From the NCBI GenBank assembly GCA_964614415.1, contig CAZTLE010000049.1, forward strand, positions 1 to 22,583: a stretch of 22,583 bases of DNA, in the 5' to 3' direction. The notes beneath the pieces are model-generated. The model had not been told where the DNA came from. It made no database searches and was given only the letters and a program-made list of their open reading frames with translations. Numbering within the stretch: position 1 is the stretch's first letter; every line of letters starts with the position of its first letter. Source of the DNA: CAZTLE01 sp964614415 (GTDB lineage: Bacteria; Bacteroidota; Bacteroidia; Flavobacteriales; Flavobacteriaceae). Below are positions 9,116 to 17,466 of this stretch, piece by piece. Made by a program: the position numbers and the translations under genes.

Positions 9116-12100
9116 TGGCACCAAAAACCCTTGGGGCTTCGTTGTTAATTGCGCTTATGATGAAGGTATTTCCCTCGCTATCCGAAAACTCCTCAATGTG
9201 TTTTATCTCCCCTTTTACAAAGAAACCACTGGTATCAAAGTCCTGCCAGGTAAAGTTCATGTTGCCGTCATTCAGTAAGACATCGCCGTAGCTGGCATCC
9301 AATTGGGAATACTGAGGCTTGAACTCAAAGTTGTTTCCTCCCATGACCAGATCAAGGAATCCATCACCATTCACATCCGTACAACTTATTCCGCAGATAC
9401 AGGAAAGCTGTGCTCTGGCCGGTAGTCTCTTAATGGTGAAGTTATTATTACCATCATTAACTGCAACGACCGAAGTTGATATACGCACTTCCTTTACGAT
9501 GGACTGCGCCAGAATTTCGGGAGCGAATAACTCCTCAATAGTTCGATTGGCATAGTCATGCGCCTTTAGGTTCTGCTTCTTTAAGGAGACCAACTGCCCG
9601 GTGAGTTCCTTCTTTTGATGGATCGGGAAGTCTTTACCATCTTCCTGCAACGTAGAAATCTGTTCGATGGTCCCGTTGTTGTCAAAATCGTTAATAAACA
9701 GTTTAATGGGTTGGTCTTCGGTGGGCTGATAGTGCAGATTACTGCCTTCATTTCCCAGCACGAGATCGAGATCGCCATCGTTGTCAAGATCGGCCGCAGT
9801 AATCGTGTTCCACCAACCGTACAGACTATCCAATGCGGTTTCCTGGTGAGACAACCGGCGTCCGGAATTACGGTACACCTTGATACCTCCCCAGTCTGTA
9901 GACACTACAAGATCATTCTTCGCGTCCCCATCCACATCCATCCAGGTAGCATCTGTGATCATTCCGGCATCTTTAGTGTCGTAAGCCCTTCTTTCAGTCG
10001 CATCGGTGAAGGTACCATCGCCTTGATTTTCCAGGAACATATGTTTGGGATCTACACCATACACTCCCACGACACTTCTGGAGCCAACGAACACATCAAT
10101 GTCGCCGTCATTGTCAATATCCTGAGGGGCAATCACCGAGATGTTCTGAAAAACCGAAGGTATATCTTCAGTTGATCTTTGGAAGTTGCCATTGCCATCG
10201 TTCAGATACAGTCGCGCCCGATAATTTTTCTCGCTGCCTATTTCGTTACCTCCCGAGCCGACCATCAAATCCTGATCGCCATCTCCGTCGGCATCAAAAA
10301 AGGCTGCTGCCGTATCTTCGAAGTCCTTGTCATTATTCAAATACCTTTGCGGCTTTATCTGCAATTTTCCATTCCCCTTATGAAGGTAGATGGTGCCGGA
10401 TTGACCCCTGGCGCCACCTAAAAAGACATCTTCGTTCCCATCTCCGTTTACATCCGCCACGGCCATGGCAGGACCTTCTTCTGAAAGTTTCTTCGCAATA
10501 AGGCCTTCGTAGTCAAAATCGTTGTAGTTATTCTCGTTGTGAACGGTCACGCCCGAATTCTGAACTTCGGAAAGCAGGACCGGTGTTTCTTTCGGTGCGG
10601 GATAGCTAAATTTTCCGCTTGCATCAGTGTGCTTTAACGTCAGGGTTTGATCTACAGTAACACCCGTAAGTAATTGGGTGCTGTCATCGGGCCAGATTAC
10701 CCGCAGGGAGTCAATCTCCGTTTGATCTCCCATTCCGAGAGTCATAAGATAGTCCATAGAGGACTGGAAACCTCTTGACGGTACCAGGTCCTGAACTACG
10801 ATTTGGTCGTCGTAATACATACGGATGGATGTGCCAACAGCAAACGGATTCTTTTCCGGGCCCTCAAATCGAAGGCTCAGAAAATGATTGTCGGTCATTT
10901 CATTGGTGTTGTTCTTATAAACAAACGCCCGCATATTCACATTGTTCACGACCAGGTCAAGGTCTCCATCGTTGTCCAGATCCCCATAGGCCGCTCCGTT
11001 GGACATTCCTGCCGTGGCAAGCCCCCAATCTTCAGCTTTATTACTAAAAGTGATGTCTTTATTGTTATGGAAGGCATAATTGGGTAACGGCTTAACCGGC
11101 ATCTTATCGATAATAGAATCAATAGCCTGTTTCTTCCCTGTGAGTGCCATATTCTGAATGATCTCATTTGCGAAGAAGTCGACAAAATCCAGATCGGTAA
11201 GGTCGTGGTTGATTCCGTTCGTCACATAGATGTCGCGATAGCCATCGTTATCCATATCGAAAATGAGTCCCGCCCAACTCCAGTCAGTCGCTTCCAACCC
11301 GCTGTAATAGGCCACTTCGGAGAAGGAGCCATTTCCGTTGTTGATCTGTAGTGTATTCTGAATATACTGCTGGTAGAAGTCCTTGCTTTGCTTGAGTTTG
11401 AACACATTATAGTTATCGAACTCCATAACGCTCTTCACCCGTGACTCCCCATCAGGTAGCATATCGGTAATAAAGATGTCCTGCAGGCCATCGTTGTTAA
11501 TATCCGAAATATCCACTCCCATGGCCGAAAGGCACAAACGTGATGTCCAGTTCTTAACATCTTCGGTAAAGGTTCCGTCCTGATTATTTATGTAGAGGTA
11601 ATCGCGCTCGTAAAAGTCGTTGGAGACGTAAATGTCAGGATACAGATCCTGGTTGATGTCGGTGATCATCACTCCCAATCCAAAACCGATCAAACTTCCA
11701 TAGATACCGGCTTCTTCGCTTACATCTACAAATTTTCCGTTGTCATTACGCATGAGCAAATCTCCCACACCTCTAAATATCTCCGGCACATTTTCCCATT
11801 CCTGAGCTCGCTTCTCGCGTTGCTCCGCATAGCCGAGACTGCTTACCGGAATATTACTGTTATTGAGAATATAGGCATCCAGATCACCGTCTTTATCATA
11901 GTCGAAGAAAGAAGCATGCGTAGAGAATCCTGTTTTAGCCAGGTTGTATTCATGAGCGCTTTCCGTGAATGTTCCGTCGCCGTTGTTTATATATAGATCG
12001 TTGTCGTGGTTATTGCCTTCCAGGTTTCCGGCATTGCTCACATAGATATCTAGCCAGCCATCCGCATTGACGTCAGCCATGGCCACACCGGTAGACCAGG

Positions 12101-12455
12101 GTTTGTTTCCAGCCACTCCGGCAGTTTCCGTAACGTCTTCAAACTTCCAATCGCCTTTGTTGATGTAGAGTTTATTGGGCCCCATATTGGCCGTCATATA
12201 GATATCACTAAGACCATCATTGTTTACATCTCCCAGGGCAACTCCACCACCATTGTAAAAATTGCGATACTTGAAAATATTGAAGTCTTTCTGATTCTCC
12301 ACTTCATTCACGAAGTAGATCCCAGTGTCTTCTCCGGGGAGCAAACTAAACAGCGTTTCGGACTTAGCAACCGATTCCTCTTTGCCGGTGTCGTTCGTGC
12401 AAGATCCCACCCATAGGATACAGGTTATGGCTACAATTATATTGATTCTTCGCAT
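9108..12455 (-). CDS. Twin FG-GAP/VCBS propeller lipoprotein with central ASPIC/UnbV domain (paralogue 2 of 3)
   Basis: 1115 residues. Signal peptide with lipobox VGSC (Cys19), followed by TNDTGKEE, an acidic stretch compatible with the surface-export signal of Bacteroidota lipoproteins. Seven Ca loops lie at about residues 75-500, ASPIC/UnbV at about 540-590 (VGTSIRMYY, RGFQSSMDY, LRVIWPDD), and seven more loops at about 665-1035. Two loops have lost the conserved glycine: loop 4 is DINQDLYPD and loop 11 is DVDGDAKND, so Ca binding may be weaker there. Blade 5 ends in TDMLPDG and blade 6 has DWSWAG...TNG, both shared by all three paralogues. It begins 4 bp after the stop of paralogue 1 and overlaps paralogue 3 by 8 bp. 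No enzymatic motif is visible; a binding or scaffold role is an inference. Confidence 0.9.
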   Translation of the reverse strand: MRRINIIVAITCILWVGSCTNDTGKEESVAKSETLFSLLPGEDTGIYFVNEVENQKDFNIFKYRNFYNGGGVALGDVNNDGLSDIYMTANMGPNKLYINKGDWKFEDVTETAGVAGNKPWSTGVAMADVNADGWLDIYVSNAGNLEGNNHDNDLYINNGDGTFTESAHEYNLAKTGFSTHASFFDYDKDGDLDAYILNNSNIPVSSLGYAEQREKRAQEWENVPEIFRGVGDLLMRNDNGKFVDVSEEAGIYGSLIGFGLGVMITDINQDLYPDIYVSNDFYERDYLYINNQDGTFTEDVKNWTSRLCLSAMGVDISDINNDGLQDIFITDMLPDGESRVKSVMEFDNYNVFKLKQSKDFYQQYIQNTLQINNGNGSFSEVAYYSGLEATDWSWAGLIFDMDNDGYRDIYVTNGINHDLTDLDFVDFFANEIIQNMALTGKKQAIDSIIDKMPVKPLPNYAFHNNKDITFSNKAEDWGLATAGMSNGAAYGDLDNDGDLDLVVNNVNMRAFVYKNNTNEMTDNHFLSLRFEGPEKNPFAVGTSIRMYYDDQIVVQDLVPSRGFQSSMDYLMTLGMGDQTEIDSLRVIWPDDSTQLLTGVTVDQTLTLKHTDASGKFSYPAPKETPVLLSEVQNSGVTVHNENNYNDFDYEGLIAKKLSEEGPAMAVADVNGDGNEDVFLGGARGQSGTIYLHKGNGKLQIKPQRYLNNDKDFEDTAAAFFDADGDGDQDLMVGSGGNEIGSEKNYRARLYLNDGNGNFQRSTEDIPSVFQNISVIAPQDIDNDGDIDVFVGSRSVVGVYGVDPKHMFLENQGDGTFTDATERRAYDTKDAGMITDATWMDVDGDAKNDLVVSTDWGGIKVYRNSGRRLSHQETALDSLYGWWNTITAADLDNDGDLDLVLGNEGSNLHYQPTEDQPIKLFINDFDNNGTIEQISTLQEDGKDFPIHQKKELTGQLVSLKKQNLKAHDYANRTIEELFAPEILAQSIVKEVRISTSVVAVNDGNNNFTIKRLPARAQLSCICGISCTDVNGDGFLDLVMGGNNFEFKPQYSQLDASYGDVLLNDGNMNFTWQDFDTSGFFVKGEIKHIEEFSDSEGNTFIISAINNEAPRVFGAND

Positions 12456-12459
12456 GGGT

Positions 12460-15400
12460 TTATTCTTCCTTTATCAAAAACAGAGGAGTGTCATTGTTCC
12501 TCCCAATTACATAGTGTTTTGTATTGTTGATAGTTAGCTGTTCTATACTTCGACAAGCTCCGTCGATTCCCACAGACCCAAGGGTTTCCGCCGTAAAGAA
12601 GCCGTTGGCATCGTTCAGCAAGAGCAATCCGTGAGAGGCATCTAATCTACCTAATTGTGTGCTAATTTCATAGTTATTTCCTACCAAAAGTGCGTCCTCA
12701 TAGCCGTCATTGTTAAAATCATCAATCTCAATGGCATGAACGCTTGAAAATTGACTTTTCCAGGGCAATTTGTGCTTAACAAAAGTGAGGTTTCCCTTGT
12801 TCTCAAAATAACATGAAGATAGTTCATTGGCCTCGTTGACCTCTGCGTCACCGAGTTTATCCGAACCGAAAATTTCTTCTATGGAAGCTTCTGAAAAATC
12901 CTTGTAGGAAAGGAATTTCTTGTTGATATAGGGCAATTGCTTTGAGAGCTCGTCCTTAGTCGCCAAAGTGGTTTCCATTCCCTGATGGTAATAGGTCAAA
13001 ATAGGATCTATCTTTCCGTTCTCGTCAAAATCGTTACGATACAGGCGAACAGGTTCTTCGTCCGTTGGTTGAAGCCGGGTGTTTTGCCCCCAATTTCCCG
13101 CTATAATATCCAGGTCGCCGTCTTTATCAAAATCGGCAACTTTCACCGTATTCCACCATCCAAGGGTGGAAGACAAGGTTTCGTTCTCTATTCTTTTCAG
13201 TTCGGAACCGCTATTCAGTAATATCTGAACAGGCATCCAGTGTCCGGCAATGACAGCATCCTTGTAGCCGTCACCATCCAAATCTTTCCACGTGAGATCG
13301 TACACAGTGCCAATTTCGGCAAAATCAGGAGCCGCTGTTTGCGTCACATCGACAAACCGGCCGAATCCATCATTCTGAAACAGATAGTGCTGCGGTGTTG
13401 CTCCGAATTGTTGCGGCACGGCATTGGCCATAATACAAACGTCCATATCTCCGTCATTGTCGAAGTCAACGCCTGTAACCACGGAGCCATTGACAGTAAT
13501 ACCTTTAAACTGATCGGTATCGCGGACCAATCCATTGGCTGTGTTCAGGTAAAGACGAGGCTGCAGCGCATCTCCTGATCTAATTTCATTGCCCCCGCTT
13601 ATAATGAGCAGATCATTATTCCCATCTCCGTTCGCGTCGAAAATTAACGCTCCGGTATCTTCGTTTATAGAACGCGGGGAACTGTCGGGTACGATTTCCC
13701 GGACGAAAGAACCATCGGTCTGCTGCATCCAAAGTTCTGTAAGCTGGCCTTTGGCACCAAGAAGCACCAGGTCCTCCAAAGAGTCCCGGTTAAGATCTCC
13801 CGATACAATGTCCGGCCCGAGGTTTGTCGAGGCATAGGGAATTAACGGATCCCTGCTAAACTCAATGCTGAGTCCATCACGATAGGTGAACGAAACGGGA
13901 GATGTCACCTTTTTAAACAGGGAAACAATTTCATTCGCTTGACGCAATGAATCCTTTTTAACCGCATTTGCTTCATCGACGATAATTGTCTGATTTACAG
14001 CAACGTCATATAGGGTTTCCTGGACACCTGAAGGCCATGTAATACGCAGAGAGTCGATCGCGGATGCCCTACCCAATCCAATGTGTGTTTCGGGGGCCAC
14101 GGCAGAGAGATATCCTCTGGTGGCGTAGTTCTCAAAATACTGGATACTACCGTCAACAAATACTTCCAGTTTCCCTCCTATTCCATGTGTATTACCGGTA
14201 GTACCTTTCCATTGTACTTTCAGGTAGGACGGTGTTGGGGCATCGGACTGATCCAATGTATTTTCCAGAACAAGTACTTCCTCATTAATGCGATTTACGA
14301 TGATATCCATATCACCGTCATTATCCAGATCGGCATAGGCAGCACCATTGCTAAATGAGGCCTCTTCAGGGGACCATTGTTGCGTGCTGTTTTCGAAACC
14401 TCCAACTCCGAGATTGCGGAAAAAATAGTTAACGGTCTTCTTCTCCGGAAGTTCCTTGATGAATTCCATATCTGCCGCTTCCATTCCGGCGCTCAGGCGT
14501 TTTTGGATATTTTCATTGGCGATGAAATTCACAAAGTCGAGATCATTCGTTGCACCGGGTATTCCATTGGTGATGTACAGATCTTTATGTCCGTCGTTGT
14601 CGAAATCTGTAGCCAGCGGTGCCCATGACCATTCAGAGGCCGCTACCTGATATTGGAAGGCTACTTCCGAAAAATCATTCTGACCCCAATTGAGATGCAG
14701 TGTATTTTGCATGAACTGTGGCTCATACCCACTGCGCAACTGATTTTGAAAAATAGGATAGTTATATTCCGACCCTCCCGATTTGAGCGTGGCGAGATCT
14801 TCCGGCAGCATGTCTACCGAGAAAATATCAGGTCGCCCGTCGTTGTTCAGATCAGATATATCGTTCCCCATGGAAAAATGGGTGGAGTGCCCCAATACGC
14901 TCATTTCGGAATTGACTTCGGTAAAAGTACCATCCGTATTGTTTATGTAGAGGTAGTCATTTTCAAAGAAATCGTTTCCTATATAAATATCCGGATAGCC
15001 GTCTGAGTTGATATCGGAAATCGCCAATCCCAGACCGAAGCTAATCTCATTTTGAAAAATGCTGGCCTTTGCCGATACATCTTCAAAAACCCCGTCTTTG
15101 TTTTCCATAAGACGGTCACCTCTAATGCTATCCTGCTTTAAACGCAAAGTTCCTTTACCGTATTTCTGGTTGGGATACACGGAGTGATTCATGAGATAGG
15201 CATCCAGGTCGCCATCCAGGTCATAATCAAAGAATGCTGCCTGTGTAGCCAGTCCGGCATAATCAAGGTTTACGGACGCTGAGGCTTCCTTAAATCGTAC
15301 GTTGCCATCTTCAACTCCCTGGTTCAGAAAGAGCAAGTTATGTCCGGAAAGCTCGAGGTGGCCACTTGCACGGGACACGTAGATATCAATAAGTCCATCA

Positions 15401-15759
15401 CCGTTTACATCGGCACTGGTAACCCCTGCTGTCCAACCGGTTGTGTTGGTAATACCTGCCGATTCGGTAATATCCTCAAACTGAAAGCCACCTTTGTTAA
15501 GGTATAGCTTATCGGCCTCCTGGTTGCCACCAAGGTAGATATCCGGTAACCCATCGTTGTTTACATCCATTACCGCTACCCCGGCTCCATTGTAGAAGTA
15601 GAGATAGTTTAAGATATTCAGGGATTCCGAATTGGTAAGTGTGTTTGAGAATTCAATGCCCGTTTGGCTTCGGATCTTAAATAGTGTATCGTTCTCTTCC
15701 GAAGAGCATGAGCCAAGCAAGCTTAGCGATATCAATCCTATGATACTATAGAGGCGCAA
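12460..15759 (-). CDS. Twin FG-GAP/VCBS propeller lipoprotein with central ASPIC/UnbV domain (paralogue 1 of 3; TTG start)
   Basis: 1099 residues. The only usable start is TTG at 15759: an in-frame TAA lies 18 bp upstream, no ATG occurs before the signal peptide, and the translation MRLYSIIGLISLSLLGSC is a complete lipoprotein signal (Cys18). Seven DxDxDG loops lie at about residues 65-485, ASPIC/UnbV at about 525-570 (HGIGGKLEVF, RGYLSAVAP, LRITWPSG), and seven loops at about 650-1020. Loop 8 (DLNRDSLED) lacks the glycine. The insert between loops 13 and 14 reads DELSKQLPYINKKFLSYKDF. It follows susD after 83 bp containing a hairpin, the position where Sus-type operons usually encode a surface glycan-binding protein. 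That suggests, but does not show, a substrate-binding role. Confidence 0.89.
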   Translation of the reverse strand: MRLYSIIGLISLSLLGSCSSEENDTLFKIRSQTGIEFSNTLTNSESLNILNYLYFYNGAGVAVMDVNNDGLPDIYLGGNQEADKLYLNKGGFQFEDITESAGITNTTGWTAGVTSADVNGDGLIDIYVSRASGHLELSGHNLLFLNQGVEDGNVRFKEASASVNLDYAGLATQAAFFDYDLDGDLDAYLMNHSVYPNQKYGKGTLRLKQDSIRGDRLMENKDGVFEDVSAKASIFQNEISFGLGLAISDINSDGYPDIYIGNDFFENDYLYINNTDGTFTEVNSEMSVLGHSTHFSMGNDISDLNNDGRPDIFSVDMLPEDLATLKSGGSEYNYPIFQNQLRSGYEPQFMQNTLHLNWGQNDFSEVAFQYQVAASEWSWAPLATDFDNDGHKDLYITNGIPGATNDLDFVNFIANENIQKRLSAGMEAADMEFIKELPEKKTVNYFFRNLGVGGFENSTQQWSPEEASFSNGAAYADLDNDGDMDIIVNRINEEVLVLENTLDQSDAPTPSYLKVQWKGTTGNTHGIGGKLEVFVDGSIQYFENYATRGYLSAVAPETHIGLGRASAIDSLRITWPSGVQETLYDVAVNQTIIVDEANAVKKDSLRQANEIVSLFKKVTSPVSFTYRDGLSIEFSRDPLIPYASTNLGPDIVSGDLNRDSLEDLVLLGAKGQLTELWMQQTDGSFVREIVPDSSPRSINEDTGALIFDANGDGNNDLLIISGGNEIRSGDALQPRLYLNTANGLVRDTDQFKGITVNGSVVTGVDFDNDGDMDVCIMANAVPQQFGATPQHYLFQNDGFGRFVDVTQTAAPDFAEIGTVYDLTWKDLDGDGYKDAVIAGHWMPVQILLNSGSELKRIENETLSSTLGWWNTVKVADFDKDGDLDIIAGNWGQNTRLQPTDEEPVRLYRNDFDENGKIDPILTYYHQGMETTLATKDELSKQLPYINKKFLSYKDFSEASIEEIFGSDKLGDAEVNEANELSSCYFENKGNLTFVKHKLPWKSQFSSVHAIEIDDFNNDGYEDALLVGNNYEISTQLGRLDASHGLLLLNDANGFFTAETLGSVGIDGACRSIEQLTINNTKHYVIGRNNDTPLFLIKEE

Positions 15760-15780
15760 AGGGGAAAACTCAAATTAGTA

Positions 15781-15788
15781 CAAATGTA
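15781..15788 (-). promoter_or_regulatory. Possible -7 promoter element before paralogue 1
   Basis: The minus strand reads TACATTTG, an exact match to the Bacteroidota -7 consensus TAnnTTTG, 21 bp before the TTG start. The expected -33 region falls inside the hairpin and has no TTG, so the element is incomplete. If used, the transcript leader would be only about 10-15 nt. Confidence 0.25.
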
Positions 15789-15818
15789 AAAGAGGATTAT
15801 AAAAATAATCCTCTTTTA
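15787..15818 (-). terminator. Perfect 14-bp inverted repeat between susD and paralogue 1 (terminator/attenuator candidate)
   Basis: The arms TAAAAGAGGATTAT (15787-15800) and ATAATCCTCTTTTA (15805-15818) are exact reverse complements around an AAAA loop. It begins 25 bp past the susD stop. The U residues needed for intrinsic termination lie inside the 3' arm (CCTCTTTT), and the structure is symmetric, so it could act in either direction or as a 3'-end stabiliser. In Sus-type operons such a hairpin can lower expression of genes downstream of susCD. Confidence 0.65.
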
Positions 15819-15842
15819 TATCAAATAAATCAAATATGCTGG

Positions 15843-17447
15843 TTAGTAACCAGGATTCTGAACAAGGTTCGGGTTTAGGATGATCTGACTCGCTGGGATT
15901 GGGAACAACATTCTTGTCGCGTTTCCAACTTCTCCAGAAGCCTTAAGCTCCCAGTTTCTTGTATATTGGCCAAAACGACGCATGTCGTTTCTTCTCCAGA
16001 ATTCTGCATACAATTCACGACCTCTTTCATCCAGAAGGTCCTGCTCCGTAACACTTCCCAATACAGAAGCACCGCGGATAGCACGAAGCTCATTAACCAA
16101 AGCAGTAGCATCTCCACCACTTCTAAGCAACGCTTCAGCCTTCATCAAGTGTGCATCTGCGTAACGGAAGAATATCTCGTGCTCGGTAAATCCACCGTAA
16201 CGTGGGTTGTACTTCATCACACGGATACCGGTAGTCTCATCGTTATTGATCAAACTTATAGCACCATCACCATCAGTGAAATCACGCTTGAAAGTAAGTG
16301 GCGCACCACCACGATCGGTAAGCGGAGTACCGTTTATCTCATACTGTTGTCCGATTAGGAATCCGAATCCTACATTAGATCCTTTTGTGAATCCAGGGAA
16401 ATCTTCTGATTCCTCGGTTCCAGCTTCTCCTGTAAATACAGTTCCTGCGTTAGGAACAAATCCTCGACGCTCTTCCTGGCCACCACCTTCTACGTTTGTA
16501 TTAGGATCACCTTCAAAAAGGTCATAGTATTCAGCCAGTGTAGAGAAACCGTTCCATCCACCTCCTGTGATCTCAGGGGCCATGTTATAGTGTAGTCCGT
16601 TCCAGATACGATTACCTACGGATGTTTGAATCCACCAGATAGTTTCTGAATCCGCTGTTTCTCTAAAGATATCGAAGTATCCTGCCTGCAGCGCATATCC
16701 TTCAGCAGCAATAGCATCAACAAGACTAATCACTTGAGCCATATCTCCCGGATCCGGGGTGGTATCAAGATAAATATGCTTGTTAAGAAGCACCTTGGCT
16801 AATAGATAACGAGCAGCAGCTTTATTAACACGATTGCTTCCTCCGGCACCTCCTGCGAGGTTCGAAATAGCCGTGTTCAAATCGGATACAATTTGATCAA
16901 CTGCTTCTTGTCCGGTAATCACAATAGGATCTTCCAACAAGGAAGCTTCAGGATCCCGAACAGGGATCTGATTATAATTATCCAAAATCACCCACATACC
17001 CAGGGCTCTCATGAAAGAGGCCTCTCCGGTTTGCTCTGCATTTAGGGTGGTCAATGGTGAAAGCAGCTGGGCAGCAGAGAAATGTATTCCATTCCACTGG
17101 TTCCATACATTGGTAATGTAGGTGTGATCTGTACGCCAGTCGTGCTGGTGTAATTGACGCCAAATTCCGTTATCCCCCCAGTCAGAACCACGGGTAGGAA
17201 TCAAGGCGGCATCGGTAGTTACCTCACTCAAGGCAAACAAATCAGCCTGGTTACCAATCAACCCATTAAGGGTATTGTAAATACCATCAATAAATGAGGC
17301 AGGGTCAACAACTCCCTCGAATCCGGGGGCGTTTATCGAATCAGTTTGATCCACTTCTAAATCCGTACAGGAAGTGGTCAGTGCTCCGGCAATAAGAACG
17401 CCTAGGCAAAGTCTAAACGCGTTTAATAAAATCTGTTTTGATTTCAT
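15843..17447 (-). CDS. SusD/RagB-family nutrient-binding outer-membrane lipoprotein
   Basis: 534 residues from the ATG at 17447. The frame stays open upstream, but only this Met starts a signal sequence (MKSKQILLNAFRLC...LTTSC, Cys27; Thr at -3 of the lipobox is unusual). It begins 19 bp after the susC stop. Typical SusD features are the acidic segment after Cys (TDLEVDQTDS), the early TPR-like helices (ALGMWVILDNYNQIPVRDP), AARYLLAKVLLNKHIYLD, and the C-terminal EHEIFFRYADAHLMKAEALLRSG helix followed by LLDERGRELYAEFWRRNDM. It should sit as a lid on the SusC-like barrel and bind the imported ligand. The ligand cannot be read from sequence. Confidence 0.96.
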   Translation of the reverse strand: MKSKQILLNAFRLCLGVLIAGALTTSCTDLEVDQTDSINAPGFEGVVDPASFIDGIYNTLNGLIGNQADLFALSEVTTDAALIPTRGSDWGDNGIWRQLHQHDWRTDHTYITNVWNQWNGIHFSAAQLLSPLTTLNAEQTGEASFMRALGMWVILDNYNQIPVRDPEASLLEDPIVITGQEAVDQIVSDLNTAISNLAGGAGGSNRVNKAAARYLLAKVLLNKHIYLDTTPDPGDMAQVISLVDAIAAEGYALQAGYFDIFRETADSETIWWIQTSVGNRIWNGLHYNMAPEITGGGWNGFSTLAEYYDLFEGDPNTNVEGGGQEERRGFVPNAGTVFTGEAGTEESEDFPGFTKGSNVGFGFLIGQQYEINGTPLTDRGGAPLTFKRDFTDGDGAISLINNDETTGIRVMKYNPRYGGFTEHEIFFRYADAHLMKAEALLRSGGDATALVNELRAIRGASVLGSVTEQDLLDERGRELYAEFWRRNDMRRFGQYTRNWELKASGEVGNATRMLFPIPASQIILNPNLVQNPGY

Positions 17448-17466
17448 AGTCCAACAATTTTTTAAA

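Noticed and set aside
9116..9124. TTG start giving a three-residue longer paralogue 3
   Set aside because: The ATG at 9115 directly begins a normal lipoprotein signal and overlaps the upstream stop in the usual way.
5867..15759. Many short, similar, regularly recurring DNA motifs
   Set aside because: They look repeat-like at the DNA level but encode the Ca loops of the propellers; spacing is irregular and the elements are not identical, so this is not a CRISPR array or satellite repeat.
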